Counted from the stretch's first letter, positions 17,671 to 26,969 are shown. The stretch: DNA of 64,000 nt from Hydrocarboniphaga effusa AP103 (GCF_000271305.1 NZ_AKGD01000001.1:1736001-1800000), one strand, 5' to 3'. Notes: generated by a model from the letters alone, not told the origin. Translations and numbers: made by a program.

Positions 17671-18381
17671 TTACGGATTCAAGGTTTTCAGCAGCGGCTC
17701 GAGGCGGGGCCAGACCGCTTCGAGCATGAGCGGCTGCGAGGCCGCCGACGGATGGATGCCGTCGTCCTGGAAGGCCCCGTCCTTGCCGACCAGCGGGAGC
17801 AGGAAGAACGGCACGAGCGGCACCTGCTTGGCCTCGGCCACCTGCTTGAAGCTGTCGGAGAAGCCCTTGGTGTAGGCGGCACCGTAGTTCGGCGGAATCA
17901 TGATTTCGAACAACAGCACCTGCGCCCCGCCCGCGCGCGCCTTGTCGACGAGCGTCGAGAGGTTCTCGCGCATGGCCTTGAGCGGCAGGCCGCGCAGGCC
18001 GTCGTTGCCGCCGAGCTCGATCAGAACGATCTGCGGCTGGTTCCGGTCCAAGGCCGCAGGCAGTCGGGCCAGGCCGCCCGAAGTGGTATCTCCGGAGATG
18101 CTCGCGTTGGCGACCCTGTGCGGAAACCCTTCGGCCTTGAGCTTGCTTTGCAGCAAGCTGACCCAACCCACTTGAGCATCGAGCCCGTAACCGGCGGACA
18201 GGCTGTCGCCGAGCACCAGGATCGTCGGCTGATTCGCCGGCGTCTTTTCGGCGGCGACGGCCCGCATCGGCAGCGCAGCGAACGCAGCACCACACCACAC
18301 GGCAAGGATCAGGATGAGCAAACGGGAGCTGGAACCTAAGCTGGAACCTACAGCGGAGACGGCGCGAGACCAGGCGGGCAT
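17671..18381 (-). CDS. tesA: periplasmic GDSL esterase/thioesterase I-like
   Basis: TesA-type SGNH hydrolase (multifunctional thioesterase, arylesterase, lysophospholipase) exported to the periplasm. The catalytic blocks are GDSLSAGYG (Ser), GGNDGLRG and DGIHPSA (Asp-His). An export signal is clear (LLILILAVWCGAAFAALP followed by cleavage near AVAAEK). ATG 18381 supplies two arginines ahead of the hydrophobic core and gives 236 residues. TTG at 18321 would give 216 residues without a charged start. Neither has a good ribosome binding site. The gene diverges from, and overlaps the 5' end of, the ABC ATPase gene, as tesA and ybbA also do in E. coli. Confidence 0.85.
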   Translation of the reverse strand: MPAWSRAVSAVGSSLGSSSRLLILILAVWCGAAFAALPMRAVAAEKTPANQPTILVLGDSLSAGYGLDAQVGWVSLLQSKLKAEGFPHRVANASISGDTTSGGLARLPAALDRNQPQIVLIELGGNDGLRGLPLKAMRENLSTLVDKARAGGAQVLLFEIMIPPNYGAAYTKGFSDSFKQVAEAKQVPLVPFFLLPLVGKDGAFQDDGIHPSAASQPLMLEAVWPRLEPLLKTLNP

Positions 18382-19060
18382 GAAAGGGTCCGGGCGGGCG
18401 GTGGTGGAAGCGGTCGACGTGAGCAAGCGCGTGCGCAGCGGGCAGACCGAGCTGACGATACTGGAGGCGGTGGACTTGCGCATCGCTGAAGGCCAGAGCG
18501 TCGCCATCGTCGGCAGCAGCGGCTCGGGCAAGACCACGCTGCTGTCCCTGCTCGCCGGGCTCGACCTGCCGACGCACGGCGAGATCAGGCTCGACGGCCA
18601 GTCGCTGTCGGGCCTCGACGAGGACGCGCGCGCCGCCTTGCGTGCCGGGCGCGTCGGCTTCGTGTTCCAGTCGTTCCAGCTGCTCGGCGGCTTCACCGCG
18701 ATCGAAAACGTGATGCTGCCGGCCGAACTCGCCGGCCTGCCCGATGCGGGCGATCGCGCCAAGGCGGCGCTCGATCGCGTCGGCCTGTCGGCGCGCCTGA
18801 ATCACTATCCGTATCAGCTGTCGGGCGGCGAGCAGCAGCGCGTCGCCATCGCCCGCGCCTACTGCAGCGAGCCGCGCATCCTGTTCGCGGACGAGCCGAC
18901 CGGCAATCTCGACCACGACACCGGCGAGCGCATCGTCCAGCAGCTGTTCGAGCTCAATCGCGTTTCGGGCACCACGCTCGTGCTCGTCACGCATGACCGC
19001 GCGCTCGCGGCGCGCTGCGATCGCCAGCTCACCTTGAGCCACGGGCGGCTCGTCGAATGA
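18314..19060 (+). CDS. ybbA: ABC transporter ATPase, YbbA/LolD-like
   Basis: 248-residue cytoplasmic ATPase of the MacB/LolD/FtsE group, partner of the FtsX-type permease that follows with a four-base overlap. Motifs: Walker A GSSGSGKTT (near residue 73), signature LSGGEQQR, Walker B ILFADEPTGNLD, and the H-loop in VLVTHDRALA. ATG 18314 has AAGGA five bases upstream and was chosen; ATG 18380 would trim 22 polar residues. The first ~80 bases overlap the opposite-strand tesA gene and include a 12-bp tandem repeat. The substrate of this family is uncertain. Confidence 0.88.
   Translation: MSKRELEPKLEPTAETARDQAGMKGSGRAVVEAVDVSKRVRSGQTELTILEAVDLRIAEGQSVAIVGSSGSGKTTLLSLLAGLDLPTHGEIRLDGQSLSGLDEDARAALRAGRVGFVFQSFQLLGGFTAIENVMLPAELAGLPDAGDRAKAALDRVGLSARLNHYPYQLSGGEQQRVAIARAYCSEPRILFADEPTGNLDHDTGERIVQQLFELNRVSGTTLVLVTHDRALAARCDRQLTLSHGRLVE
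18327..18350. repeat. tandem 12-bp direct repeat at the tesA/ybbA divergence
   Basis: AGCTGGAACCTA occurs twice back to back (18327-18338 and 18339-18350). It lies within the overlap of the two divergent genes and encodes repeated residues in both. It could be an operator for both promoters or simple slippage. Confidence 0.7.
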
Positions 19061-21573
19061 GCGCTTCGACTTCCGCCAACGCCGGCTGGCTCGCAGCGCT
19101 GCGCTTCTCGGCGCGGCGTCTGCGACGCGGCTGGCGCAGCGGCGAGCTGCTGATCCTCACGCTGGCGCTCGTGGTCTCGGTGGCGTCGGCATCGGCGGTC
19201 GGGCTGTTCAGCGATCGCGTGCGTCGCGCGGTGACGCAGCAGAGCGGCGACGCGATCGGCGCCGACGCGATCATCAGCAGCCGCAGCGCATTGCCCGATT
19301 CCACGCTCGACGAACTGCGCGCGCTCGGCCTGCGCACCGCGCGCATCACCGAATTGCAGTCCGTGATCCTGTCCGGCGACGACACGCTGCTGGTCGCGGT
19401 GAAGGCGGCCGAGCCGGGCTATCCGTTGCGCGGTGCCCTGCGCATCGCCGCGCAGCCGTTCGCGCCCGCGCACGAGACGCGCGAGGTTCCGGGCCTCGAT
19501 GAAGTCTGGGTCGATGCGCGCGCCTGGCAGACGCTGCAATTGCAGCCCGGCGCGAGCCTGCAACTCGGCGAATCGACCTTCCGCGTCACCGGCGTGATCG
19601 AGTACGAGCCCGATCGCGGGGCCGGCTTCACCGATCTGGCGCCGCGCGCGCTGATCAATGCGCAGGCACTGCCTGCGACGCAGCTCGTCGGCGTCGGCAG
19701 CCGCACGCAGAACGCGGTGCTGCTCGCCGGCGAAGCCGCGCAGCTCGACGCGGCCGAGAAGCTCGAACTGCCGCAAGGCGTGCGCTTCATGCGCCCGGAC
19801 CAGGCGCGGCCCGAAGTGGGTCGCGCGCTCGGCGCCGCGGGCCAGTTTCTCGACATCGCGGTGCTCGCTGCGATTCTGCTGTCGGCCGCGGCGGTCGCGC
19901 TGTCGGCGCGCCAGCATGGCCAGCGCCAGCGCGATGAAGTCGCGCTGCTCAAATGCCTGGGCGCGAGCTCGGCCTATGTCGGCGCGGTGCTGGTTTCGCA
20001 GTTGTTCCTGCTCGGCGCGATCGCGGGCCTGGTCGGCGCGATGATCGGCTTCGCGGGCCAGGCCGTGCTCGCCGGCTTGCTCGCCGCGCTCGTCGACACG
20101 CCGCTGCCGGCGCCCGCGATCGCGCCGCTGCTGACGGCCTGGGCGCTCGAACTGGTGCTGCTGCTGGGCTTTGCGCTGCCGCCGGTGCTGCGTGCGCGCA
20201 GCGTTCCGCCGGTGCGCGTGTTCCAGCGCAATCTGGGCGAAGACCGCAGCCTCGTCGTCGGCCTGCTCGCGCTGGCGAGCGCGATCGGCCTGCTGTGGTG
20301 GCAGGCCGGCGATACCAAGCTCGCGGTTTCGGTGCTCGGCGGCGCGGTCGGCACCGCGCTCGTGCTCGGGGCGATGGCCTGGGGCCTGGTGTGGGCGCTC
20401 ACGCCCTTGAGGCGCGCCGGCCGCACGGCGCTGCGCTTCGGCCTCGGCAACGTCGCGCGCCGGCGCGGCGCGAGCGTCGGCCAGGTGGTCGCGCTGGGCG
20501 CCGCGCTGCTGTCGCTGCTGCTGCTCGCGGTGGTCCAGCGCGATCTGCTCGAGGCCTGGCGCAACCGCGTGCCGGCCGATGCGCCGAACCAGTTCCTGAT
20601 CAACATCCAGCCCGAGCAGGTCGAGCCGCTCAAGCAGTTTTTCGCCGGGCGCGGCTATCCGGGCATCGAGCTCTGGCCGATGGCGCGCGGACGCCTGACC
20701 GCGTTCAACGGCAAGCCGGTGACGGCCGATTCCTTCGACGATCCCGAAACGCGGCGCTGGATCAATCGCGAATTCAACCTGTCGTGGACCGAGCGCTTCG
20801 GCGACGACAATCGCCTGGTCGAAGGCCAGTGGTGGGATGCGTCCGCGGCCGGCAAGCCCTGGCTGTCGGTCGACGATTACGTGGTCGAGCGCCTGCACGC
20901 GAAGATCGGCGACAAGCTCACGCTCGCGATCGCGGACCGCGAGATCGAGCTCGAAGTCGTCAACGTGCGCGAGGTGAAGTGGGAGAGCTTCAAGCCGAAC
21001 TTCTTCCTCGTGACGCCGCCCGGCACGCTCGATTCGGCCGCCGGCATGGCGCAGTACCTGACCGCGGTGCACGTCGGCGCGGACCAGCGCGGGCTGCTGC
21101 GCGACCTGATCAAGGCCTTCCCGAACGTCACCGCCTTCGACATCGAGGCGACCATGAACCAGGTGCGCGGCATCGTCGACCGCGTGGTGCAGGCCGTGCA
21201 GTTCCTGTTCGCGTTCGCGCTCGCGGCGGGCGCCTGCGTGCTGCTGGCCGCGATCGAGAGCACGCGCGCCGAACGGGTGCGCGAAACCGCCCTGCTGCGC
21301 ACGCTCGGTGCAGCGCGGCGCACGATCGCGATCGGCCTGGTCACCGAATACCTGGTGCTCGGCCTGCTCGCCGGGCTCGTCGCGGCAGCGGCGGCGCAGA
21401 TCATTGCCTGGGTGCTGGCGCGCGAAATCTTCGAGCTGCCGTACACCTGGAGCCCGCTGCTGTGGATAGTCGGGGCCGTCGGCGGCGCGCTGCTGGTGGT
21501 CGCGCTCGGCTGGTGGTCGCTGCGCAAGGTGCTCGACACGCCGCCGCGCGTGGTGCTGTCGGCCGGCGGTTGA
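19057..21573 (+). CDS. ybbP: FtsX-domain ABC permease, YbbP-like
   Basis: 838-residue inner-membrane permease. The topology is one helix near residue 30 (ELLILTLALVVSVASASAVG), a periplasmic domain, three to four helices around 260-380, further helices near 400-500, a second periplasmic domain (550-680), and three C-terminal helices with RVRETALLRTLGAARRTI, typical of FtsX. YbbP-type permeases pair with YbbA ATPase and the divergent TesA; a role in envelope lipid or metabolite export has been suggested but not settled. It overlaps the ATPase gene by ATGA. A hairpin lies 30 bases downstream. Confidence 0.87.
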   Translation: MSASTSANAGWLAALRFSARRLRRGWRSGELLILTLALVVSVASASAVGLFSDRVRRAVTQQSGDAIGADAIISSRSALPDSTLDELRALGLRTARITELQSVILSGDDTLLVAVKAAEPGYPLRGALRIAAQPFAPAHETREVPGLDEVWVDARAWQTLQLQPGASLQLGESTFRVTGVIEYEPDRGAGFTDLAPRALINAQALPATQLVGVGSRTQNAVLLAGEAAQLDAAEKLELPQGVRFMRPDQARPEVGRALGAAGQFLDIAVLAAILLSAAAVALSARQHGQRQRDEVALLKCLGASSAYVGAVLVSQLFLLGAIAGLVGAMIGFAGQAVLAGLLAALVDTPLPAPAIAPLLTAWALELVLLLGFALPPVLRARSVPPVRVFQRNLGEDRSLVVGLLALASAIGLLWWQAGDTKLAVSVLGGAVGTALVLGAMAWGLVWALTPLRRAGRTALRFGLGNVARRRGASVGQVVALGAALLSLLLLAVVQRDLLEAWRNRVPADAPNQFLINIQPEQVEPLKQFFAGRGYPGIELWPMARGRLTAFNGKPVTADSFDDPETRRWINREFNLSWTERFGDDNRLVEGQWWDASAAGKPWLSVDDYVVERLHAKIGDKLTLAIADREIELEVVNVREVKWESFKPNFFLVTPPGTLDSAAGMAQYLTAVHVGADQRGLLRDLIKAFPNVTAFDIEATMNQVRGIVDRVVQAVQFLFAFALAAGACVLLAAIESTRAERVRETALLRTLGAARRTIAIGLVTEYLVLGLLAGLVAAAAAQIIAWVLAREIFELPYTWSPLLWIVGAVGGALLVVALGWWSLRKVLDTPPRVVLSAGG

Positions 21574-21603
21574 ACTGCGTTCTGCGAGACGGGAATAAAA
21601 GAA

Positions 21604-21626
21604 GGGCGGGTCTTTCGGACCCGCCC
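21604..21626. terminator. terminator between ybbP and amtB
   Basis: 9-bp stem GGGCGGGTC/GACCCGCCC around a short loop. On the minus strand it is followed by TTCTTTTATT, so it can end the amt operon and possibly also the convergent ybbP transcript. Confidence 0.8.
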
Positions 21627-21747
21627 TGAATACAACACCCCTAGGAGATGAGCGATCCGCAACCGAAGGGTGCGCGGACCGCGATCCGAGACTGGTTCTG
21701 CAAAAGGCTTACCAACATCGGCGACCGCGAGGGGCGAAATTCGAAGC

Positions 21748-23274
21748 TCAGGGGTTGTAGGCCTTTTCGCCATGCTCGGCGACGTCGAGGCCTTCGCTCT
21801 CGGCTTCTTCGCTCACGCGAATGCCGATGGTGAATTTGAGCAGCAGCAGCGTGACCGCGGTGACCACCGCGCTCAGCACGATGGCGACCAGCACGGCCTT
21901 GATCTGGATCAGGATCTGCGACGACGAATAGCCCGCCACCATCTCGACCCAGTTGTTGTAGACACCGACGCCGCCCTTGTCCGGATCGACGTAAACGCCG
22001 GTCAGCACAGCGCCGATGATGCCGCCGACCGCGTGCACGCCGAAGGCATCGAGCGCGTCGTCGTAGCCGAGCCATTTCTTGATGTAGGCGACCGCGAAGA
22101 AACAGACCGCGCCGCAGAGCAGGCCGATCACCAGCGCGCCGTTGACGCCGACGAAACCGCAGGCCGGCGTGATGCCGACGAGCCCGGCGATGGCGCCCGA
22201 GATGATGCCGAGCAGCGACGGCTTGCCCTTGAACAGCCACTCGGCGAAGAACCACGACACACCGGCCGCGGCAGTCGCGAACGCGGTGTTCGCAAACGCC
22301 AGCACCGCGTAGCCGTTGGCCTCGAGATTGGAGCCGGCGTTGAAGCCGAACCAGCCGAACCACAGCAGCGAGGCGCCGATCATGCTCATGACCAGGCTGT
22401 GCGGAGCCATCTGCACTTTGCCGTAGCCGCGGCGCTTGCCGAGGATGATCGCGGCGACCAGGCCGGCGACGCCCGCGTTGATGTGCACCACCGTGCCGCC
22501 GGCGAAATCGAGCGCGCCCATCTTCCACAGATAGCCGGCGGTTTCGTTGAGGCTGTCGACTTTTTCGAGGCTCGTATAAGCGTCCGGACCCGGCCACCAC
22601 CAGACCATGTGCGCCATCGGCAGGTACGAGAATGTGAACCAGATCACCGAGAAGATCAGCACCGCCGGGAACTTCATGCGCTCGGCGTAGGCACCGGCGA
22701 TGAGCGCCACGGTGATGCAGGCGAAGGTCATCTGGAACACCGCGAACAGCAGTTCGGGCAGCACCACGCCTTTCGAGAACGTGCCGGTCGCAGCGAAGAA
22801 ATTATTGGCGTCGTAGACCACGCCCTTGAGGAACATCTTGTCGAGCGTGCCGACGAAAGCGTCGGTGCCGCTGAACGCGACCGAGTAGCCGTAGACCACC
22901 CAGAGCACGCCGATCAGGCAGAAGATCGCGAAGGTTTGCGTCATCGTCGACAGCATGTTCTTGCTGCGCACCATGCCGCCGTAGAACAAGGCCAGGCCGG
23001 GCAGCGACATCAGCAGCACGAAGGCCGTCGATGTGAGCATCCAGGCGATGTTGCCTTCGTTGAAAGTCGGCGCCGTGGCGGCCGCTTCTTCGGCCGAAGG
23101 CTCGGTGACCGCAGTTGCCGGAGCGGCAGGAGTTTCGATCGCCGGAGTTGCCGCGGCCGCCGGAACTTCGGCAGCAGCCGCTGGAGACGGGCTGCTCGCC
23201 GGCTCCTGCGCAAACGACAGGCCCGAGGCCAGACACAGGATCAACGCAAGAAGCGACAGCAGGCGATTCGGCAT
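21748..23274 (-). CDS. amtB: ammonium transporter Amt/AmtB (first copy)
   Basis: Inner-membrane ammonium channel of 508 residues. A signal peptide (MPNRLLSLLALILCLASGLSF) precedes about 50 Ala/Pro/Glu/Thr-rich residues, then the eleven-helix Amt core from about residue 75. Core markers: GLALFYGGMVRSKN, LDFAGGTVVHINAG with the pore Asp and His, and DAFGVHAVGGIIGA with the second pore His. It is the last gene of glnK-amtB-amtB. A strong hairpin and a 10-bp direct repeat lie in its 153-base upstream gap. The long low-complexity N-terminus is unusual for Amt. Confidence 0.93.
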   Translation of the reverse strand: MPNRLLSLLALILCLASGLSFAQEPASSPSPAAAAEVPAAAATPAIETPAAPATAVTEPSAEEAAATAPTFNEGNIAWMLTSTAFVLLMSLPGLALFYGGMVRSKNMLSTMTQTFAIFCLIGVLWVVYGYSVAFSGTDAFVGTLDKMFLKGVVYDANNFFAATGTFSKGVVLPELLFAVFQMTFACITVALIAGAYAERMKFPAVLIFSVIWFTFSYLPMAHMVWWWPGPDAYTSLEKVDSLNETAGYLWKMGALDFAGGTVVHINAGVAGLVAAIILGKRRGYGKVQMAPHSLVMSMIGASLLWFGWFGFNAGSNLEANGYAVLAFANTAFATAAAGVSWFFAEWLFKGKPSLLGIISGAIAGLVGITPACGFVGVNGALVIGLLCGAVCFFAVAYIKKWLGYDDALDAFGVHAVGGIIGAVLTGVYVDPDKGGVGVYNNWVEMVAGYSSSQILIQIKAVLVAIVLSAVVTAVTLLLLKFTIGIRVSEEAESEGLDVAEHGEKAYNP

Positions 23275-23295
23275 GAGAACCCACTCCCGAACTGA

Positions 23296-23319
23296 TTTCA
23301 GATAAGAAGTTTCAGATAA
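23296..23319. repeat. 10-bp direct repeats upstream of the first amtB
   Basis: TTTCAGATAA occurs at 23296-23305 and 23310-23319, four bases apart, between the intercistronic hairpin and the ribosome binding site of the downstream amtB gene. This could be a regulatory site in the leader; function unknown. Confidence 0.5.
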
Positions 23320-23320
23320 C

Positions 23321-23367
23321 AAAAAGGCATGCGCCGATGGACTTTCATCCACCGGCGCACGCCTTTT
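23321..23367. terminator. strong intercistronic hairpin between the two amtB genes
   Basis: A ~17-bp stem (AGGCATGCGCCGATGGA against TCCACCGGCGCACGCCT, with a few G-T or mismatch positions) has A/T tracts on both sides. It looks like a terminator in either direction. It may limit read-through from the glnK-amtB messenger into the second amtB. Confidence 0.8.
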
Positions 23368-23427
23368 TACTGCATTTTCACTGCGCTCGAATCGGGAGCC
23401 GAGAAAGCCTCCCGATCCAAGTGAGGC

Positions 23428-24885
23428 TTACAGGATGTAGCCGCGCTCACCGTGCTGCGTGATGTCGAGGCCTTCTTCTTCGGAGTCCGGCGTGACGCGC
23501 AGGCCGAAGATCATGCCGACGATCTTGAGCAGGATGAAGCTGCCGATGCCGGTCCAGACCACCGTGAGCAGCACGCCCTTGATCTGGATCAGAACCTGAG
23601 CGCCGATCGACACGCCTTCGGCGGTGCCGACGGTGCCGAAGCCACCGAGCGACGGAGCCGCGAACACACCGGTCAGGATCGCACCGATGATGCCGCCGAC
23701 GCCGTGGACGCCGAACACGTCGAGCGAGTCGTCATAGCCGAGCGCCTTCTTGAGCGAGGTCGCGGCGAAGAAGCAGATCACGCCAGCGGCCAGGCCGATG
23801 ACCAGCGCGCCCTTCGGACCGCAGGTGCCGGCAGCCGGGGTGATGGCGACCAGACCGGCGACGGCGCCCGAGATGATGCCGAGAACCGACGGCTTCTTGT
23901 GGACGATCCACTCGACCAGCATCCAGCCCACGGCGGCGGTGGCGGTGGCGATCTGCGTCACGGCCATGGCCATGCCGGCGGTGCCGTTGGCGGCAACAGC
24001 CGAACCGGCGTTGAAGCCGAACCAGCCCACCCACAGCAGCGAAGCGCCGACCAGTGCATAGCCGACGTTGTGCGGCGGCATGGCGACGGTGCCGTAGCCC
24101 TTGCGCTTGCCGAGCACCAGGGCAGCCACCAGACCGGCGATACCGGCGTTGATGTGCACCACGGTGCCGCCCGCGAAGTCGAGCACGCCCCAATCCCAGG
24201 CCAGACCACCGTCGCCGCTCCAGACCATGTGGGCCATCGGGGCGTAGCAGAAGGTGAACCAGAGAACCATGAACACCAGCATCGCCGAGAACTTCATGCG
24301 CTCGGCGAAAGCGCCGACGATGAGGGCGGGGGTGATGATCGCGAACGTGCACTGGAAGGTGAAGAACACGGCTTCCGGAATCGTCAGCGTCAGCGAGTCG
24401 GTGCCGACGCCGGCCAGGAAGGCCTTGCTGAAACCACCGAAGAAGCTGGCGAAGTTGATAACGCCCTTCTCCATGCCGGTGGTGTCGAACACCAGGCTGT
24501 AGCCGTAGACGGTCCACAACACCGTGATCACCGAGCAGATGGCGAAGCACTGCATCATCACCGAGAGCACGTTCTTGGAACGCACCAGGCCCGAGTAGAA
24601 CAGGGCCAAGCCCGGGATCGTCATCAGCAGCACGATGGCGGTCGCGGTGAGCATCCAGGCGGTATCACCGCTATCGAGCGTCGGAGCGGCTTCTTCAGCG
24701 GCGGCTTCGGCCGGAGCGGCCTCTTCGGCAGCCGGGGCGGCCTCGGCGGCAGGCGTTTCGGCCGGAGCGGCAGCTTCGGCGGCGGGCGCCTCGGTAGCGG
24801 CGGCGGGTGCTTCGTCCTGAGCCCAGACCGTGGCCGAGCCGCAGGACGCGGCCAGCATCAAGGCCAGTACAAATTTACGAATCAT
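23428..24885 (-). CDS. amtB: ammonium transporter Amt/AmtB (second copy)
   Basis: 485-residue ammonium channel, directly downstream of glnK. GGGGAG is nine bases before ATG 24885 but touches the earlier ATG 24894, so 24885 (MIRKFVLALMLAASCGS) was chosen. After the signal peptide comes a ~50-residue stretch of almost only Ala, Glu and Pro, then the Amt core: GLALFYSGLVRSKN, LDFAGGTVVHINAG (pore Asp and His), and DVFGVHGVGGIIGA. GlnK binding would occur on the cytoplasmic face. It differs from the other copy along its length, so this is an old duplication and not a recent one. Confidence 0.94.
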   Translation of the reverse strand: MIRKFVLALMLAASCGSATVWAQDEAPAAATEAPAAEAAAPAETPAAEAAPAAEEAAPAEAAAEEAAPTLDSGDTAWMLTATAIVLLMTIPGLALFYSGLVRSKNVLSVMMQCFAICSVITVLWTVYGYSLVFDTTGMEKGVINFASFFGGFSKAFLAGVGTDSLTLTIPEAVFFTFQCTFAIITPALIVGAFAERMKFSAMLVFMVLWFTFCYAPMAHMVWSGDGGLAWDWGVLDFAGGTVVHINAGIAGLVAALVLGKRKGYGTVAMPPHNVGYALVGASLLWVGWFGFNAGSAVAANGTAGMAMAVTQIATATAAVGWMLVEWIVHKKPSVLGIISGAVAGLVAITPAAGTCGPKGALVIGLAAGVICFFAATSLKKALGYDDSLDVFGVHGVGGIIGAILTGVFAAPSLGGFGTVGTAEGVSIGAQVLIQIKGVLLTVVWTGIGSFILLKIVGMIFGLRVTPDSEEEGLDITQHGERGYIL

Positions 24886-24913
24886 GTTGGACATCTCCCC
24901 TGGATGATGAAGT

Positions 24914-25336
<423 letters not shown>

Positions 25337-25340
25337 CTAA

Positions 25341-25357
25341 AGCATGGAATATGCCAA
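25341..25357 (-). promoter_or_regulatory. sigma-54 promoter for glnK-amtB-amtB
   Basis: On the minus strand TTGGCATATTCCATGCT matches the sigma-54 pattern with GG and GC exactly ten bases apart. It lies ~90 bases before the glnK start, the place expected for nitrogen-regulated transcription. Confidence 0.65.
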
Positions 25358-25385
25358 TGGAATGAAACCTCCATCGGAGGCGCGC

Positions 25386-25402
25386 TGCAAACAGATGGTG
25401 CG
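25386..25402. promoter_or_regulatory. NtrC-like enhancer site
   Basis: TGCAAACAGATGGTGCG matches 9 of 12 defined bases of the NtrC consensus TGCACC-N5-GGTGCA. It lies 30-60 bases upstream of the sigma-54 promoter. The rest of 25253-25488 is the glnK leader with two short hairpins. Confidence 0.4.
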
Positions 25403-25488
25403 TTGCGCACCAACAAAGAACATATGAGCCCAAAATGGGGCTTGTGACATCCAAAAGCGGGCAAGCGCCCGCTCGACCAAAGACGGAA

Positions 25489-26370
25489 TCAGCGTTTGAG
25501 GCGCTCGTAAGGATTCTTGGATCCGGCCGGTTGCCGGCGATAGCGCTTGTAACTCCACCAATACTGCTCAGGCAGGTGGGTCAGCACCGATTCGATGCCC
25601 TGATTGAGGGCCGCGACACCGCGCACCGGATCGTCGACCTGGCTCGGGGCCGGCGTCATGTGGAAGCGGTAGCCACTACCGTGGCCGAGGCGCTCGGCAT
25701 AGCAGAACCACACCGGTGCGCCGGTGCGTGAAGCCAGTCGCGTGACAAGTTCGGGCGTGTGCGCCGGCAGTCCGAACAGCGGGGCGAAGGCCCCGGCACC
25801 CCAGGGCGGATCCTGGTCCGGCAGGATGCCGACCATCTGCCCGGCCTTGAGCGCCTGCAGCAGCGATTTCACGCCGCCGCCGGTGGTCGGCACGAGCTGG
25901 GCGCCGAGGCGCGAGCGGCCTTCGAAAATCACCGGGTCGACCGAGCCGCCCTGCGGCTTGTACAGCGAGGTGATGCGTCCGACCGAGGCGCAGAACATGC
26001 CCGCGAGTTCCCAGCTGCCGATGTGCGGACACAGGATGATCGCGCCCTTGTTGTCGGCCAGTATTCCGAGCAGCTGCCGGCGCGCGTCGGCGTCGTCGAG
26101 CCAGGACAGCAGCCGCGCCTTCGGGCCGAACCAGATCGCCGGTGCCTCGGCCACGGCCTTGGCCATGTGGATCAAACTGGTCTTGGCGATGGTCTCGCGG
26201 TCGGCTTCGGGCAGCTCGGCCAGGCACAAGTCCAGGTGCAACAGCGTCACGCGCTTGAGATCGTTCGGGACATACCAGGCCAGCCGTCCGACCAGCACGC
26301 CGAGCCCGTGCAGCAGGGGCAAGGGCAGATGGCCCAGGAGGATGAAAAGGGCGCGCAGAATGGAGGACAT
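25489..26370 (-). CDS. lpxL: lipid A biosynthesis lauroyl acyltransferase-like
   Basis: 293-residue inner-membrane acyltransferase of the LpxL/HtrB family, which adds a secondary acyl chain to lipid A. There is one N-terminal membrane anchor (LRALFILLGHLPLPLLHGL). The catalytic HX4E motif is HIGSWE near residue 118, followed by the TSLYKPQ and GILPDQDP regions. ATG 26370 was chosen; ATG 26379 adds three residues. LpxL versus LpxM or a glycolipid acyltransferase cannot be separated here. It diverges from dtd across a 118-base gap. Confidence 0.88.
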   Translation of the reverse strand: MSSILRALFILLGHLPLPLLHGLGVLVGRLAWYVPNDLKRVTLLHLDLCLAELPEADRETIAKTSLIHMAKAVAEAPAIWFGPKARLLSWLDDADARRQLLGILADNKGAIILCPHIGSWELAGMFCASVGRITSLYKPQGGSVDPVIFEGRSRLGAQLVPTTGGGVKSLLQALKAGQMVGILPDQDPPWGAGAFAPLFGLPAHTPELVTRLASRTGAPVWFCYAERLGHGSGYRFHMTPAPSQVDDPVRGVAALNQGIESVLTHLPEQYWWSYKRYRRQPAGSKNPYERLKR

Positions 26371-26488
26371 TGCCGTCATTCTAGTGCCAGTTCCCGAGTT
26401 GTCGCTGGTCACTCGCCTTTTCTTCGCGAGGCCGCTCGCCATCATCGGCGCCCACACCACCAATCAGTACTCAGGAGTTCCACGAAAC

Positions 26489-26926
26489 ATGATCGGCCTG
26501 TTGCAGCGCGTGAGTTCGGCGCGTGTCCTCGTCGACGGCGAGGTCACCGGCGCCATCGAGGCCGGCCTGCTGGTGCTCGTCGGCGTACAGCGCCACGACG
26601 ACGCAGCGAGCGCCGCCCGCCTGCTCGAGCGCCTGCTCGGCTATCGCGTCTTCACCGACGGCGAAGGCCGCATGAACCGCTCGCTCAAGGACGTCGGAGG
26701 CGGACTGCTGCTGGTTTCGCAATTCACGCTCGCGGCCGACACCGGCAAGGGCACGCGCCCGGGCTTCAGCACGGCAGCCCAGCCAGGCCCCGCGCGCGAG
26801 CTATTCGATCACCTCGTCGGCCTCGCCCGACAGGCGCATCCGGTCGTCGCCACCGGGCGCTTCGGGGCTCATATGCAGGTGAGCCTGACCAACGACGGCC
26901 CGGTGACGTTCTGGCTCGAAACCTGA
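26489..26926 (+). CDS. dtd: D-aminoacyl-tRNA deacylase
   Basis: 145-residue Dtd, which removes D-amino acids (and glycine from tRNA-Ala) from mischarged tRNA in the cytoplasm. The two signature segments are present: [17 protein letters not shown], and the C-terminal [13 protein letters not shown] with the Gly-cisPro-type GP pair. ATG 26489 follows AGGAG at 11 bases. The neighbours lpxL and hisB are unrelated. Confidence 0.95.
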   Translation: MIGLLQRVSSARVLVDGEVTGAIEAGLLVLVGVQRHDDAASAARLLERLLGYRVFTDGEGRMNRSLKDVGGGLLLVSQFTLAADTGKGTRPGFSTAAQPGPARELFDHLVGLARQAHPVVATGRFGAHMQVSLTNDGPVTFWLET

Positions 26927-26969
26927 ACCGGCGCAAAAGCGAGAAGCCGGTCACGAAAAACAGCGGCAT

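Noticed and set aside
25396-25412. TGGTGCG-TTG-CGCACCA palindrome as an NtrC site
   Set aside because: Half-sites are in the wrong order for NtrC (GGTGC before GCACC). The neighbouring TGCA...GGTGC site fits better.
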